Origin: Planctomycetaceae bacterium
GTDB taxonomy: Bacteria > Planctomycetota > Planctomycetia > Planctomycetales > Planctomycetaceae
Length of the DNA stretch: 34,526 nucleotides
NCBI GenBank assembly: GCA_020426325.1
Contig: JAGQQG010000060.1
Coordinates: 1-34,526 of the forward strand
Direction of reading: 5' to 3'
A program made the translations under genes and the position numbers. The notes under the pieces are model-generated. The model searched no databases, was not told the origin of the DNA, and saw nothing but the letters and a program-made list of their open reading frames with translations. Below, piece after piece: positions 1 to 9,011 of the stretch (position 1 is the stretch's first letter; every line of letters starts with the position of its first letter).

Positions 1-63
1 CAATTCACAACAGCCGACGCCCGCATCAAACTCAAATCACTCTACCCGAAAATCGTCGACTGA
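1..63 (+). CDS. C-terminal end of a probable IS630-type transposase (partial)
   Basis: The first 20 codons of the window are open and end in TGA at 61-63. They encode a tail reading FTTADARIKLKSLYPKIVD. From memory this resembles the C-terminus of IS630-like transposases in planctomycetes, where the chain ends in an 'ARIKLKxLYP' stretch. The rest of the gene lies outside the window, so catalytic residues cannot be checked. It fits with the IS remnants at 2-3.3 kb. It could be the tail of another protein. Confidence 0.4.
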   Translation, partial: QFTTADARIKLKSLYPKIVD

Positions 64-70
64 CAGACCA

Positions 71-1816
71 TTAGACGCCGTGCATGCAGTGTTGCGGCGT
101 ATCAACGCTCAGCTCGCTTGCACCGTACAGGCCGTAGGCTACAGGTAATCGGTCAAAGAACTGCCGCAGTTCTGTGTTCTGATGCGCATCGCGAAAAATG
201 AACCGCTCGCCTCGATATTCGACTTCAAGGTCTAGCTGCTCAGTCGCCGCCAGGAGTTCATCCAGATAGCGGGCAGCGACGTTTGTTGTCGTGAGTGATC
301 TGCCTGAAATCTCAGGCCACACCGACATTTTTGCGATTTGCACCGGCCCGGTCATCTGAAGAATCTCCGGGACGCCCGGGGATGCTTGGGGATTTACACT
401 ATCGTAGAAATAGCTCCTGTTGTGATATTGAAAGTGCACCTCCAATCGGCCCGGTCGTTCCTGCCCGAACGTGATAAACTGTCTGAGTTCCGCCATGTCG
501 TACGCAGTCGGATTGGTAACAATTTGCCTCTCTTTGCCGATCGACCCGACAATTGTCACTTCGACCAGGTGATCGTCGACGTAACTGAATACCTTGACCC
601 CTGAGGGCACCAGCAAACTGTTCCATCTGCCACGATCTGCGCGCAGGTTGCTCCACATGGTCAGCGAGTAACGATGTTTGATTCCCAGGTACGGGCAAAG
701 TTCGTTCGCCAGAAACATGATGCCTGCTACGAACAGAATCATTTTTGTCCCACGCCCAAACGGTTGCTGGCACGACTGCGGCCTGTCTTTGGGGCCGCGT
801 CGTTCTCCGCGGATGCTGCTGAGAATATCGGTGACGAGTAAGCCCGTTATGAGAAACAACGACGACAAAACAAGACCAATGTACAGCCCTGGATTGACGA
901 CCCGGGCTGCTTCAAACGGCCCCGGCATCCTGGCCACACCGATGACAGCGAGAGAAAAGGCGAGGACAACCAGTCCAATCGTCACGGTCCGGTTCCGAAG
1001 AACTACGGCTCGATCGCCTTGTCGCAGGAACGAAAAGGATAGGGCGATGAAGAGCCACGTAGTGCCCTGAGGACCACCTGTTCCCAGGTACGCAAACAAT
1101 ACAACCAGCATCAGGATGCCAACCCGCGGCATCAAGAGAAGAGCCAATGGGAGAGAAGCCTCGGCAGTCAGGCCAACCCATGGCGATCGGGGCAGAGAAA
1201 GTAGCGCCGTGATGCTCGGAAACAGGCCGAAGAAATCTTCTGGCCAAATCTTGGTGGACACGCACGAAACTTCGCTGTTGAGAAAATCGGCGTTTGTCTT
1301 GTGAATGACAATAAAGGTGAGACTCGCGAGAAGTATCCCCCTAAGAAACCAAACGAAACATCTCTCGAGATCCTTAGGGGTTGCAAGCAGCCGTCCCTGC
1401 GGACTCGAACTGGATACCGCAAGAACAGCCAGACATAACGGCACGAACACCAACAGGTGTCCTTCAGCCTGAAAGCTTGTTGGAGCTTGCAGACGCGACA
1501 GAAAGACGATTGTCTGCATGCCCGAAGCGAATATTAGTGCGCCAAGCCGGGGACCCAGGATCAAGAGTGCCAGTGCACCAGCCCAGCCATAAAGAAACAC
1601 GTCATTGTCACCGACGTGTGCTTCTCCCACGTTTTGCAATGCTGTCGGCCAGCTTTCACCGATTGCGAGTTCCCTACAGATTTGTAGAACTTTTCCGCCG
1701 CCCATGGTGGGAGAAAGAACGGTATAGATCGCAAAGGATCGAATCACCAAGCTGGTGCGCCACATCCCCAGCGGGATGAGCAATGTTTTCAGACCATTAA
1801 CAACATCCTGTTTCAT
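71..1816 (-). CDS. HTTM-like multi-pass membrane protein
   Basis: A protein of about 581 residues with many hydrophobic segments in its first two thirds, then a soluble C-terminal third. The N-terminal membrane region and a later 'MWSNLRADRG..NSLLVP' stretch near residue 385 resemble HTTM (horizontally transferred transmembrane, vitamin-K carboxylase-like) proteins. In those, an 'FSNLRTE..NHLLVP' type motif follows the membrane part. I chose ATG 1816 (MKQDVVNG). A TTG 48 bases upstream would add 16 polar residues and has no better ribosome site. Function is unknown; bacterial HTTM proteins are mostly uncharacterised and carboxylase activity should not be assumed. The stop lies 7 bases after the transposase tail on the other strand, so the two genes converge. 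Confidence 0.6.
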   Translation of the reverse strand: MKQDVVNGLKTLLIPLGMWRTSLVIRSFAIYTVLSPTMGGGKVLQICRELAIGESWPTALQNVGEAHVGDNDVFLYGWAGALALLILGPRLGALIFASGMQTIVFLSRLQAPTSFQAEGHLLVFVPLCLAVLAVSSSSPQGRLLATPKDLERCFVWFLRGILLASLTFIVIHKTNADFLNSEVSCVSTKIWPEDFFGLFPSITALLSLPRSPWVGLTAEASLPLALLLMPRVGILMLVVLFAYLGTGGPQGTTWLFIALSFSFLRQGDRAVVLRNRTVTIGLVVLAFSLAVIGVARMPGPFEAARVVNPGLYIGLVLSSLFLITGLLVTDILSSIRGERRGPKDRPQSCQQPFGRGTKMILFVAGIMFLANELCPYLGIKHRYSLTMWSNLRADRGRWNSLLVPSGVKVFSYVDDHLVEVTIVGSIGKERQIVTNPTAYDMAELRQFITFGQERPGRLEVHFQYHNRSYFYDSVNPQASPGVPEILQMTGPVQIAKMSVWPEISGRSLTTTNVAARYLDELLAATEQLDLEVEYRGERFIFRDAHQNTELRQFFDRLPVAYGLYGASELSVDTPQHCMHGV

Positions 1817-2073
1817 CGGGGCTTTCGGATAAGTGACTTCTGCTCCCCGTTGCGAACGACTCAAGACACGGCAAATCCAGACAGTGCCCGCTGCAACCTC
1901 CGCTCAACCCACAATGCTCGCGCGGCAACGTTAGTCGAACATACTGCGGCCTGTCAATCTTCTGCAGGGAATCCGTCGAGCCATTTGGAGGGCCCCCCAA
2001 AGTTGATACAGCGTTACGAGAATTGGGTTTGTGAAAGGAGTAATTGTCAAATGTTGTGTTCACTGAGGAGATG

Positions 2074-2622
2074 TCAGGCGGCGTCTTCCTGGTGGATGAG
2101 TCCGTTGATGATGGGGTGCCCTTGAATCACATAAATGATCTGTTCGTGGCCTCGCAGGCGTCTCCAGTTCTTCGAGGCTGACTCGGCCAGTTTGAACTCC
2201 ATGGCCAGACTGGTTCTCCTTGATCCGCTGCCTTTGGTGCGGCGGTGTCTCAGACGACTGGTGGCGAACGTCGATTCGATCGGGTTGGTTGTTCTCAGGT
2301 GTGTCCAGTGCGGGGCCGGGAAGTCGTAGAAGGTGAGCAGCACGTCACGGTCCTTCCGCAGGCACTCGCACGCGGCCGGATACTTGGCGTCGTACTTGGT
2401 CAGGAAGTGATCGAAGGCGTCGTTGGCATCCTCGCGAGTCTCCGCCTGCCAGATGTTGTGAAGATCGCTCTTGGCCCGAGGCTGCACGCTCTTCGACAGC
2501 TTGCTCAGCACATTGCCCGACTTGTGGAACCAGCAGCGTTGCTCGGCCGTCTCACCGAAGATCTCGCGCAGGGTGGCCCAGAAGCCGAACGCTCCGTCAC
2601 CGATGGCCAGCTTCGGTGCCAC
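2074..2622 (-). pseudogene. IS256 (mutator-type) transposase, C-terminal fragment
   Basis: About 183 codons matching the C-terminal half of an IS256/Mutator-family transposase. Visible family features are 'AIGDGAFGFW' at the start, 'QRCWFHKSGNVL' and 'TTNPIESTFATSRLRHRRTKGSGS', the region carrying the last catalytic Glu. The N-terminal half with the first catalytic Asp is missing. The frame runs directly into IS630-like sequence at about 2622-2635, so this is a 5'-truncated copy. The stop is TGA at 2074-2076. The element's outer end is probably within the next 50 bases, around a stretch reading TTTGACAATTACTC on the minus strand, but I cannot define the terminal repeat. Confidence 0.8.
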
Positions 2623-3295
2623 CAGATGCGTTCGATCGGGCTCGTCTCGGGAGCAGATCTGTGGAGGAAATGCAGCACGAGGCGGTAGGTCCTCTGTTGG
2701 AGATACTCCCAGACCTTCTGGCAGTTATGAGAGCGGGCGTTGATACAAATCTCATCAATCCGCTTCAAGCAGCGGAGACACCTCCGCAGATCGTCCAAGT
2801 GAGACACAAACAGATCTGCGTTGCGGTCGGCATCTGGCCGACTCACCAACAGTGTTGCCGTGTACCACACCAGCGATCCGGACACATGGCACTTTCGGTT
2901 GTTCCCCAGTGTGATGACTTCGGCCTCCTGTCCTTTGATCATTCACATCGGGCCGATCAGTGTGGCGGCGTGCCACTAGCGGCCCTCGGGGATTGAGATC
3001 TACATCCGACTCGTCCTGAAAGATGGCCACTTCGTCATCCGGCATGGATCGTAGCAATCGCTTGATTTGCCGCAGTTCGACGGCGTACTCGGGATAGGTC
3101 GGCCCGACAACCGGCGCAGTCGACACCACACAACCCCCTTTTCATGTAGCTTGAGACGGATCGTCTCCTAAGGGGCACCATCGGAGAAAGCCACAATACA
3201 CGACCCCGTCGAGCAACCCGGCTATCGCTGCCCGACCGAGACACGTTCAACACCCTCTTGCGTTCTCGATCCGTGAGTTGGATACTGTGGCTCAT
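2623..3295 (-). pseudogene. IS630-family transposase, frameshifted and 3'-truncated
   Basis: A decayed IS630-type DDE transposase spread over several minus-strand frames. The N-terminus starts at ATG 3295 (MSHSIQLTDRERK). A frameshift falls near 3180 and the protein continues through 'EVAIFQDESDVDLNP' (first Asp region), 'GNNRKCHVSGSLVWYT', 'CINARSHNCQKV' and 'PETSPIERIWWH' (final Glu region). The usual second catalytic Asp in the 'DNARFH' motif reads Asn here ('INARSH'), so the copy is dead by substitution as well as by frameshift. Sequence after the final motif has been replaced by the IS256 fragment. Confidence 0.8.
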
Positions 3296-3771
3296 GGCTT
3301 GGTCTCCCGGTTCGTGATCCATTCCAATGCCACACGAACTCTCAAGACAAGCCTCTTTTGTTCCCAACCCTCACTCTGATTCGAGTGTGGACCCGTTTAA
3401 GGAAAGACGAACTCGCAAGTAGAACGATTGAGATCGTCGTGAGGACCTGCGACCAAGTCATCTTTTTTGGGTAAGAGCAGAATGGTCGAACTCCTCCACG
3501 CTTACGATTATGTGTTTCCGGAGATATGAGAGAAATCCTCTGAGAAGGAGGCTAGTCCCAAGCCATAGCCAGTACTCCTTCGATCGGTGGTTAGGTGCAA
3601 GCTGTGTTCCACGGATTGAGTTGCCATGATTCTGGATTTGTCCTGCGAAAAACTGCAACATATGTACTCAGGGATGACTCGACTCGCTCATCCTGAGGTG
3701 ATCCGCTGAGATGACCTCCTCAGGCACTTCCCATCCAATTACCCGGTAGAGGCATTCACTGGAGAAATCGC
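3296..3771. other. Intergenic, no clear gene
   Basis: This is 476 bases between the IS630 remnant and the LRR gene. Small open frames exist (for example a 67-codon minus-strand frame at 3458-3661), but none has a convincing ribosome site or a recognisable motif. The left end of the IS630 element must lie in the first part; I could not identify its terminal inverted repeat. The last 20 bases carry the GGAG ribosome site of the LRR gene. Confidence 0.5.
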
Positions 3772-4602
3772 ATGCCTGATCACAACAGATTGTCCCCCGC
3801 AGGTTCAGGCGATGTTCAATCATCCATGGAACTGCTCGACGGTGATGTACAGACAACAGCTTCAGGGTCATTATGGGCGAAACGCCTGATTCGAGGCGCA
3901 CTTGCAGTTGTGCTACTCCTCGTGGCATTTGCGCTGCTGTTCATCATCGCGGTTCCCGAACTCGCTGATTTCGGGACTCGTTTCTCGAGTGGGGACACAC
4001 GTGCGTCAGACATGACGACGAAATACCAAGTTGTTGCGGATCCTTCTCAGGGTTCTAGACGGAGAGACCAGGCTTCTCGAAGCCCGTACTCTCAATCCGA
4101 ACTCAAGAGTATCATCAGAGATTTGGGGGGGAGTTGGAGCAGTGCCAGCGAGCGAGTCAGTTTTTCCGGAGATGAACTGACCGATGCCAAACTCGAGTGT
4201 CTCAAATGGGTTCCGAGAATTTCAAAACTGAGCCTCAGTGGGACACAGATTACTGACAGCGGCCTGAAGCATGTCAGTCATCTCTCCAGCCTGGACCAAC
4301 TGAACCTCTCCAACACAGCCATCACGGATGCAGGCCTCTCTCATCTGGTGACGATCTTGGAGTTGCGCTATCTCCGGCTGAATGGCACGCAGGTTACTGA
4401 TGAAGGAATCGACACCTTGAAAAAACTTCCTGGATTGAAAGCCCTGGGTATCTGCGATACTCAAATCACCGAGGCTGGCCTGAGGCAGATTCAGGAGATC
4501 AAGGACCTGAGATTTTTGTACGTGACCAACGGCCAGTTTTCTGAAGATGGCATTGAAGAACTGACGGCCGCCCTGCCCGACTGTCAGGTCATCAGTCATT
4601 AA
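3772..4602 (+). CDS. Membrane-anchored leucine-rich-repeat protein
   Basis: A 276-residue protein. A polar N-terminus of about 38 residues precedes one strongly hydrophobic segment (about 39-61), then a Ser/Arg-rich linker. From about residue 145 to the end run LRR units of the 'L.LSGTQITDSGLKHV' kind (TDxGL at each turn), as in the cysteine-containing/AMN1-like LRR class common in planctomycetes. With a single N-terminal membrane helix and no signal cleavage site, it should be anchored with the LRR part outside the cytoplasm (inferred). The start at ATG 3772 is supported by GGAG seven bases upstream. It is a single gene, converging with the metal-efflux operon. A binding partner cannot be predicted. 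Confidence 0.75.
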   Translation: MPDHNRLSPAGSGDVQSSMELLDGDVQTTASGSLWAKRLIRGALAVVLLLVAFALLFIIAVPELADFGTRFSSGDTRASDMTTKYQVVADPSQGSRRRDQASRSPYSQSELKSIIRDLGGSWSSASERVSFSGDELTDAKLECLKWVPRISKLSLSGTQITDSGLKHVSHLSSLDQLNLSNTAITDAGLSHLVTILELRYLRLNGTQVTDEGIDTLKKLPGLKALGICDTQITEAGLRQIQEIKDLRFLYVTNGQFSEDGIEELTAALPDCQVISH

Positions 4603-4736
4603 ATCGGCTGCCCGGAGCGATGTTCACACACACTGGCACACCTTCTCGCGATGTCCGATGTGTGCGAACTTTCCTCACTCCCACAGCATTTGCTTGCACT
4701 CAACTCGGTGTAGTCGTGATCAAGAGTCGTCCCATC

Positions 4737-5267
4737 CTAATGGGCATGATCGTGGTCATGAGCGACTTCGCCGCGATAGGACTTGCCGTCGATCGACAAG
4801 ACCAGACGAGGGTCAGATTCCGGGTCGTCAAGAAGTGCGTCCAGGTCCGGATCGTTCGAGATGAACCGAGAGCACTTGCCTTCCGGATCGTTCACGTCGG
4901 GTGATGCGAGCAGTTGGAACTGTTCCGGGCTGCCGTCGTGCTTGGCATTGATGGTGACTTCCGTTGCTTCGATCGGCACCTGCTCTGTCGCTTCTCCGTT
5001 GAGGACGTAGACCGTTACGGAGCCAGCTGCATCGTCATGCACGATTTCTGCATGGTATTCCTCGTCTCCCAGCTCAACGAGTTCTCCGTCATGCGGGCCG
5101 TGACTGGGATGGGCATGTTCGTCGTGGTCGTGCCCTGCGTGAGAGTCTGTCGTTGCGGGCGGTGGAGAACTTCCAAGCTCACCGGTCGTGGGTCTTTCAC
5201 CGCAACCGTTGAGGCTCAGCACAAGGGTGGTCAGGGTGAAAACGTAAGTCGCAGGGTGAAGTTTCAT
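4737..5267 (-). CDS. His-rich lipoprotein at the end of the metal-efflux operon
   Basis: A 176-residue protein with a lipoprotein signal: MKLHPATYVF, then a hydrophobic run ending LSLNGC, with the lipobox Cys near residue 22. Two His/Asp-rich clusters frame it: 'HAGHDHDEHAHPSHGPHDGE' after the signal, and HDHDHAH at the very end. The core ('EEYHAEIVHDDAAGSVTVYVL') resembles small proteins found beside CzcA-type pumps in planctomycetes (from memory). The likely role is periplasmic metal binding or delivery to the pump; this is inferred from composition and context. ATG 5267 is preferred over an in-frame start 42 bases upstream because AGGAGA sits just before it. It lies 60 bases downstream of the RND permease on the same strand. 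Confidence 0.75.
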   Translation of the reverse strand: MKLHPATYVFTLTTLVLSLNGCGERPTTGELGSSPPPATTDSHAGHDHDEHAHPSHGPHDGELVELGDEEYHAEIVHDDAAGSVTVYVLNGEATEQVPIEATEVTINAKHDGSPEQFQLLASPDVNDPEGKCSRFISNDPDLDALLDDPESDPRLVLSIDGKSYRGEVAHDHDHAH

Positions 5268-5327
5268 TTCAGTCTCCTGAGTGAGAGGGTTTCGTTGAGT
5301 GTAAGACACGGTGATGTCGATTGTTTG

Positions 5328-8300
5328 TCAGGAAGTTCCGGCGCCTAAGACTGCCTCAGAGTGAAAAGCATCAGACTGACGATCTTCAGTCTCCTCGACG
5401 AGATCGATGTCCGCTTGAGATTCACTCACGACGCGTTCAGCCTCCTGAATTCCGAACAGCCAGAACAGTGCGGGGTGTACGAAGAAATCGAGGAGCGTGG
5501 AACTGATGAGGCCTCCCAGGATGACGGTCGCGACCGGATAGAGAATCTCTTTGCCGGGTTCCCCAGCTGCCAGTACCAGGGGAACGAGACCGATTCCTGA
5601 AGTGAGAGCCGTCATGAGAACGGGAGCGAGTCGTTCCAGCCCAGCGCGGACGATCATTTCCTTTGTCCAGCCTTCCCCTTCATATTTGACGAGATGCAGA
5701 TAGTGATTGAGCAGCAGGATGCCGTTCCGTGAGGCGATCCCTGCGAGCGAGATGAAGCCCACCATCGCAGCAACCGTTAATGTTTGTCCTGTCACGACCA
5801 GAGCGACGACTGAGCCGATGAAAGCCATTGGCAATGCGGCCATCACCTGCAATGACAGATTCACCGAATGGAACATCGTGAACAGCACGAGGAACACGCC
5901 CACCAGAGAGACAGCAAACAGAGTTCCAATCACCCGGGAGGCAGACTGCTGGCTCTCGAACTGGCCACTGTACTCAAGGAAGTATCCTGTGGGGAGTGAT
6001 GCGACGACAGGTTGGACCTGTTCCTGAATGTCCTGCACCACGTCGACGACGCCGCGGTCTGTGACATTGCATTGCAGAACGATCCGGCGTCGAACGTTCT
6101 CGCGATTGACGGTGTTGGGGCCACCCGACTCGTAAATTCTCGCCACGGATTCGAGCGGCAACTTTCCTCCGTCCTTCATTTCGATCGTCAAACGGCGCAG
6201 TGCATCGAGGTCTTCACGGTAATCCTCATCGAGACGAATCAGCAGGTCGAATGTCCGCTGGCCGATGAGCACTTCCGATGCAACCTGACCATTCATGGCC
6301 GTTTCGATGAAGTCGTTGACTTCGACCGGCGTCAGACCGTAGAGGAGCAGTTTGTCCCGATCGAGTTCGATCCGCAGTTGCGGGATGATCACCTGCGGCT
6401 CGACCAGGAGATCCGTAACACCCGGAACCTGTGACATGGCCACCTGCATCTCCTGGGCCTTGCGACGCAGGACATCCAGATCATCCCCATAGATTTTGAT
6501 GCCGATTTGGGCTTTGACTCCCGACAGCATGTGTGAGATCAGGTGAGCGATGGGTTGTTCGACCGCAGTCACGATGCCCGGGATATCGGCCATCGCTTCG
6601 CGAATCTCCTCCAGTTGCTGTTCACGGGAGCGAGGCGAGTGCGGATCCAGTTCGATGATCAACTCACTCATGTTGACGCCTTCCGCGTGTTCATCCAGTT
6701 CCGCCCGACCCGTGCGACGCACGAACTGCAGGATGTCATCGATCTCCTGCAATCGCTCTTCGACGCGCTGGCCGATCTCGTTCGAAGTTTGCAGAGATGT
6801 CCCGGGAGGCAGGACCACATTGAGCTGGATCGCCCCTTCGTTAAAAGGAGGCAGAAAGTCCCGTTCCAGCGAAAGGACGAACAAGCCTGCCACCAGGACC
6901 GCGATGACGGTAACTGCAAGATTCAGGACCGGAAACCGCAGACTGAAGCGAATCACCTTTTCGCCGATCCACTTGATTCCTCGCAGAAGCAGGCCGTCTT
7001 TTTCAACCTCCGTCGATGATCGCCCTGCGAGCAGCCAGTAGGACAGAACGGGAGTCACCGTCAGCGAGACCAGCAACGACGAGAGAATCGAAACGATATA
7101 CGCAACTCCCAAAGGCGTGAACAGTCGGCCTTCCATGCCTGAGAGGGCGAAGAGCGGGACAAACACCAGAATGACAATCATCGTCCCGAAGACGATCGAG
7201 TTGCGGATCTCGACACTTGCCCGGAACACGACCAGCAACGCTGGCAGAGGCTTAGGCTTCAGTCGATTCTCCTTCAGACGCCGGAAGATGTTTTCGACAT
7301 CGACAATCGCATCGTCGACCAGTTCTCCAATGGCGACAGCCAGCCCGCCGAGTGTCATCGTGTTGATCGAAATTCCGAAGAACGAAAACACGATGGCCGT
7401 CATCACGAGCGAAAGCGGGATCGCCGTCAGCGTAATAAACGTCGTCCGCAGATTCATGAGAAACAGGAACAGAACGATGATCACCAAAATGCCGCCATCG
7501 CGGAGGGCTTCCGCAACGTTCTCGATGGCTCGATCAATAAAAGATTTCTGGGTGTAAAGCGGGGCGATCCGCAGGTCATCGGGCAACGAGGGACGAAGCT
7601 CGTCGATCGCAACCATCACGTCGTTGGTGACCTGCCGCGTGTCTGCTCCCGGCTGCTTGTTGATGGTCAGGATGACTGCCGACCCTCCGGAGAACTGGCC
7701 GTCGTCTTCACGCAGGTACGCAGCACTGTCGCCACGCTTGACCTGTGCTCCTTCCACCACTCGTGCGATTTGAGCGAGAGCGACCGCCTGCCCGTCGCGA
7801 ATGGTGACGACGACCTTCTGCAGATCCTCGATGGACTGCACCCGTCCCAGAGCACGCACAAGCAGTTCATTCGGCCCCTGCTCGTCAAGGTACCCGCCGG
7901 TGGCATTCTCGTTGCTGTTCTGGACGGCTGTCTTGACCTCGTGCAAGGTGACGCCAAACCGCAGCATCGCGTCCGGGTCGACGAGCACCTGGAACTGTTT
8001 CCGTCCGCCCCCCATTGTGAAGACTTGAGAGACGCCGGGGATGGTGAGCAGCCTTTGCCTCACGACCCAGTCACCGATCGTCCGCAACTCGAGCGGATCG
8101 GTTGTGTTGTCATCGCTCCACATCCCCAGCATCAGGATCTGCCCCATGATCGAGGAGATCGGGGCCAACGTTGGTTTGACACCTTCGGGCATGCGGTCCT
8201 GTACGAGTTGAAGGCGTTCCGTGACTATTTGCCGATCGGTAAAGATGTCTGTGCCCCAGTCGAATTCGACGTATACGACAGAGATGCCAATGCCTGATGA

Positions 8301-8552
8301 ACTGCGGACGGCCTGGACTCCGTTCGCTCCGTTCATCGCCGTTTCAATGGGAAACGTCACGAGCGTCTCGACTTCCTCGGGCGCGAGTCCGGGTGCTTCG
8401 GTCATGATGACCACACGCGGACGGTTCAGGTCCGGGAAGACATCAATCTGCGCACGCGTCGCCTGCCAACTGCCATAGACCACGAGAAAGATCGCAGCTG
8501 CCATGACCAGCAGGCGTTGCTTGAGCGCGAAACGTATGATGGCATTAAGCAT
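5328..8552 (-). CDS. CusA/CzcA-family heavy-metal efflux RND permease
   Basis: A 1074-residue inner-membrane RND pump of the HME class, of usual length. Seen in the sequence: an N-terminal helix followed by 'IDVFPDLNRPRVVIMTEAPGL'-type family sequence, two large periplasmic loops, and twelve expected membrane segments in two halves. The TM4 proton-relay motif AIGELVDDAIVDVEN lies at about 407-421. That motif is nearer to the CusA pattern (AIGxxVDAAI) than to CzcA (DFGxIVDGAV), as I remember them, so monovalent Cu/Ag or another metal is possible; the substrate is not settled. ATG 8552 (MLNAIIRF) matches the family start but has no ribosome site. The sequence just upstream is a heptad repeat, so translation may depend on coupling to the preceding small gene. 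Confidence 0.93.
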   Translation of the reverse strand: MLNAIIRFALKQRLLVMAAAIFLVVYGSWQATRAQIDVFPDLNRPRVVIMTEAPGLAPEEVETLVTFPIETAMNGANGVQAVRSSSGIGISVVYVEFDWGTDIFTDRQIVTERLQLVQDRMPEGVKPTLAPISSIMGQILMLGMWSDDNTTDPLELRTIGDWVVRQRLLTIPGVSQVFTMGGGRKQFQVLVDPDAMLRFGVTLHEVKTAVQNSNENATGGYLDEQGPNELLVRALGRVQSIEDLQKVVVTIRDGQAVALAQIARVVEGAQVKRGDSAAYLREDDGQFSGGSAVILTINKQPGADTRQVTNDVMVAIDELRPSLPDDLRIAPLYTQKSFIDRAIENVAEALRDGGILVIIVLFLFLMNLRTTFITLTAIPLSLVMTAIVFSFFGISINTMTLGGLAVAIGELVDDAIVDVENIFRRLKENRLKPKPLPALLVVFRASVEIRNSIVFGTMIVILVFVPLFALSGMEGRLFTPLGVAYIVSILSSLLVSLTVTPVLSYWLLAGRSSTEVEKDGLLLRGIKWIGEKVIRFSLRFPVLNLAVTVIAVLVAGLFVLSLERDFLPPFNEGAIQLNVVLPPGTSLQTSNEIGQRVEERLQEIDDILQFVRRTGRAELDEHAEGVNMSELIIELDPHSPRSREQQLEEIREAMADIPGIVTAVEQPIAHLISHMLSGVKAQIGIKIYGDDLDVLRRKAQEMQVAMSQVPGVTDLLVEPQVIIPQLRIELDRDKLLLYGLTPVEVNDFIETAMNGQVASEVLIGQRTFDLLIRLDEDYREDLDALRRLTIEMKDGGKLPLESVARIYESGGPNTVNRENVRRRIVLQCNVTDRGVVDVVQDIQEQVQPVVASLPTGYFLEYSGQFESQQSASRVIGTLFAVSLVGVFLVLFTMFHSVNLSLQVMAALPMAFIGSVVALVVTGQTLTVAAMVGFISLAGIASRNGILLLNHYLHLVKYEGEGWTKEMIVRAGLERLAPVLMTALTSGIGLVPLVLAAGEPGKEILYPVATVILGGLISSTLLDFFVHPALFWLFGIQEAERVVSESQADIDLVEETEDRQSDAFHSEAVLGAGTS

Positions 8553-8558
8553 GGTTGC

Positions 8559-8596
8559 AGGATGGAGGATAGTGAATGGAGTATGGAGAACGACTC
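8559..8596. repeat. Degenerate heptad repeat, downstream flank of the four-helix-bundle gene
   Basis: Read on the plus strand, 8561-8588 is four tandem 7-base units of consensus NATGGAG (one degenerate). This is the same heptad, rotated, as the GAGRATN units at 8978-9011 on the minus strand, so the two flanks are inverted relative to each other. The 12-mer AGGATGGAGGAT at 8559-8570 is exactly inverted at 8985-8996. It occupies the place where the czcA-like gene's ribosome site would be. Confidence 0.7.
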
Positions 8597-8977
8597 TCAG
8601 CTTTTGTTGAAGAGCCAAGGTTCCGGATTGCGGATCAGGCCGACGATTTGCGAGAGAATTCCGTCATAGCTTTCGTAGATTGGTCGGACATCCTCGGGCA
8701 ACCGATAACCACACTCAACCGTGAATTGAAGCCATACTTGAGTCTCTGCTGCTTCGCCCTCTGCAATGTTCAAAGTGCTGACAAAATGCTTCTCGAACCG
8801 GCGCCTTCTCCAAGCTTCCGCCAGATTCGCGCAGACACTGCGGGACGATCGCCTCAGTTGATCAGTCAGTGAATAGGTCTCTTCCTTTGGAAAAGATTGG
8901 CTCAAGAGAAACACATCACGCGCCGCCGAAAACGCAGCTTGATAAACCGGTAAGTCCGTATGCACTCGATAGACCAT
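8597..8977 (-). CDS. Four-helix-bundle protein (S23/IVP family)
   Basis: A 126-residue, mostly helical protein of the four-helix-bundle family first noted as 23S rRNA intervening-sequence ORFs. Family marks: 'DLPVYQAAFSAARDVFLLSQSFPKEETYSLTDQLRRSS' as helix 1 and turn, 'RSVCANLAEAWRRRRFEKHFVSTLNIAEGEAAET' (the 'NIAEG'-like helix), then 'GYILSQ'-type helices to the end. The biological role of free-standing members is unknown. It sits between the adaptor and the permease of a metal-efflux operon, on the same strand, flanked on both sides by inverted heptad repeats. That arrangement suggests a mobile cassette rather than a pump component. Base use resembles its neighbours closely enough that transfer cannot be judged by eye. 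Confidence 0.85.
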   Translation of the reverse strand: MVYRVHTDLPVYQAAFSAARDVFLLSQSFPKEETYSLTDQLRRSSRSVCANLAEAWRRRRFEKHFVSTLNIAEGEAAETQVWLQFTVECGYRLPEDVRPIYESYDGILSQIVGLIRNPEPWLFNKS

Positions 8978-9011
8978 GTTCCCGATCCTCCATCCTCAAT
9001 TCTCGATTCTC
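8978..9011. repeat. Degenerate heptad repeat, upstream flank of the four-helix-bundle gene
   Basis: On the minus strand, starting inside the TGA stop of the adaptor gene, four consecutive 7-base units follow the consensus GAGRATN (9011-8984). A partial unit then runs into the ATG of the four-helix-bundle gene. The units GAGGATG and GAGGATC give the 12-mer that is inverted at 8559-8570. The repeat is purine-rich on the coding strand and could also serve as the ribosome-binding region. Confidence 0.75.

Noticed and set aside
3458-3661. Minus-strand 67-codon frame between the IS scar and the LRR gene
   Set aside because: No ribosome site or similarity; the length is expected by chance.
8597-8977. 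Four-helix-bundle gene as the Avd protein of a diversity-generating retroelement
   Set aside because: Avd is in the same fold family, but there is no reverse transcriptase, template repeat or variable-repeat target gene anywhere near.
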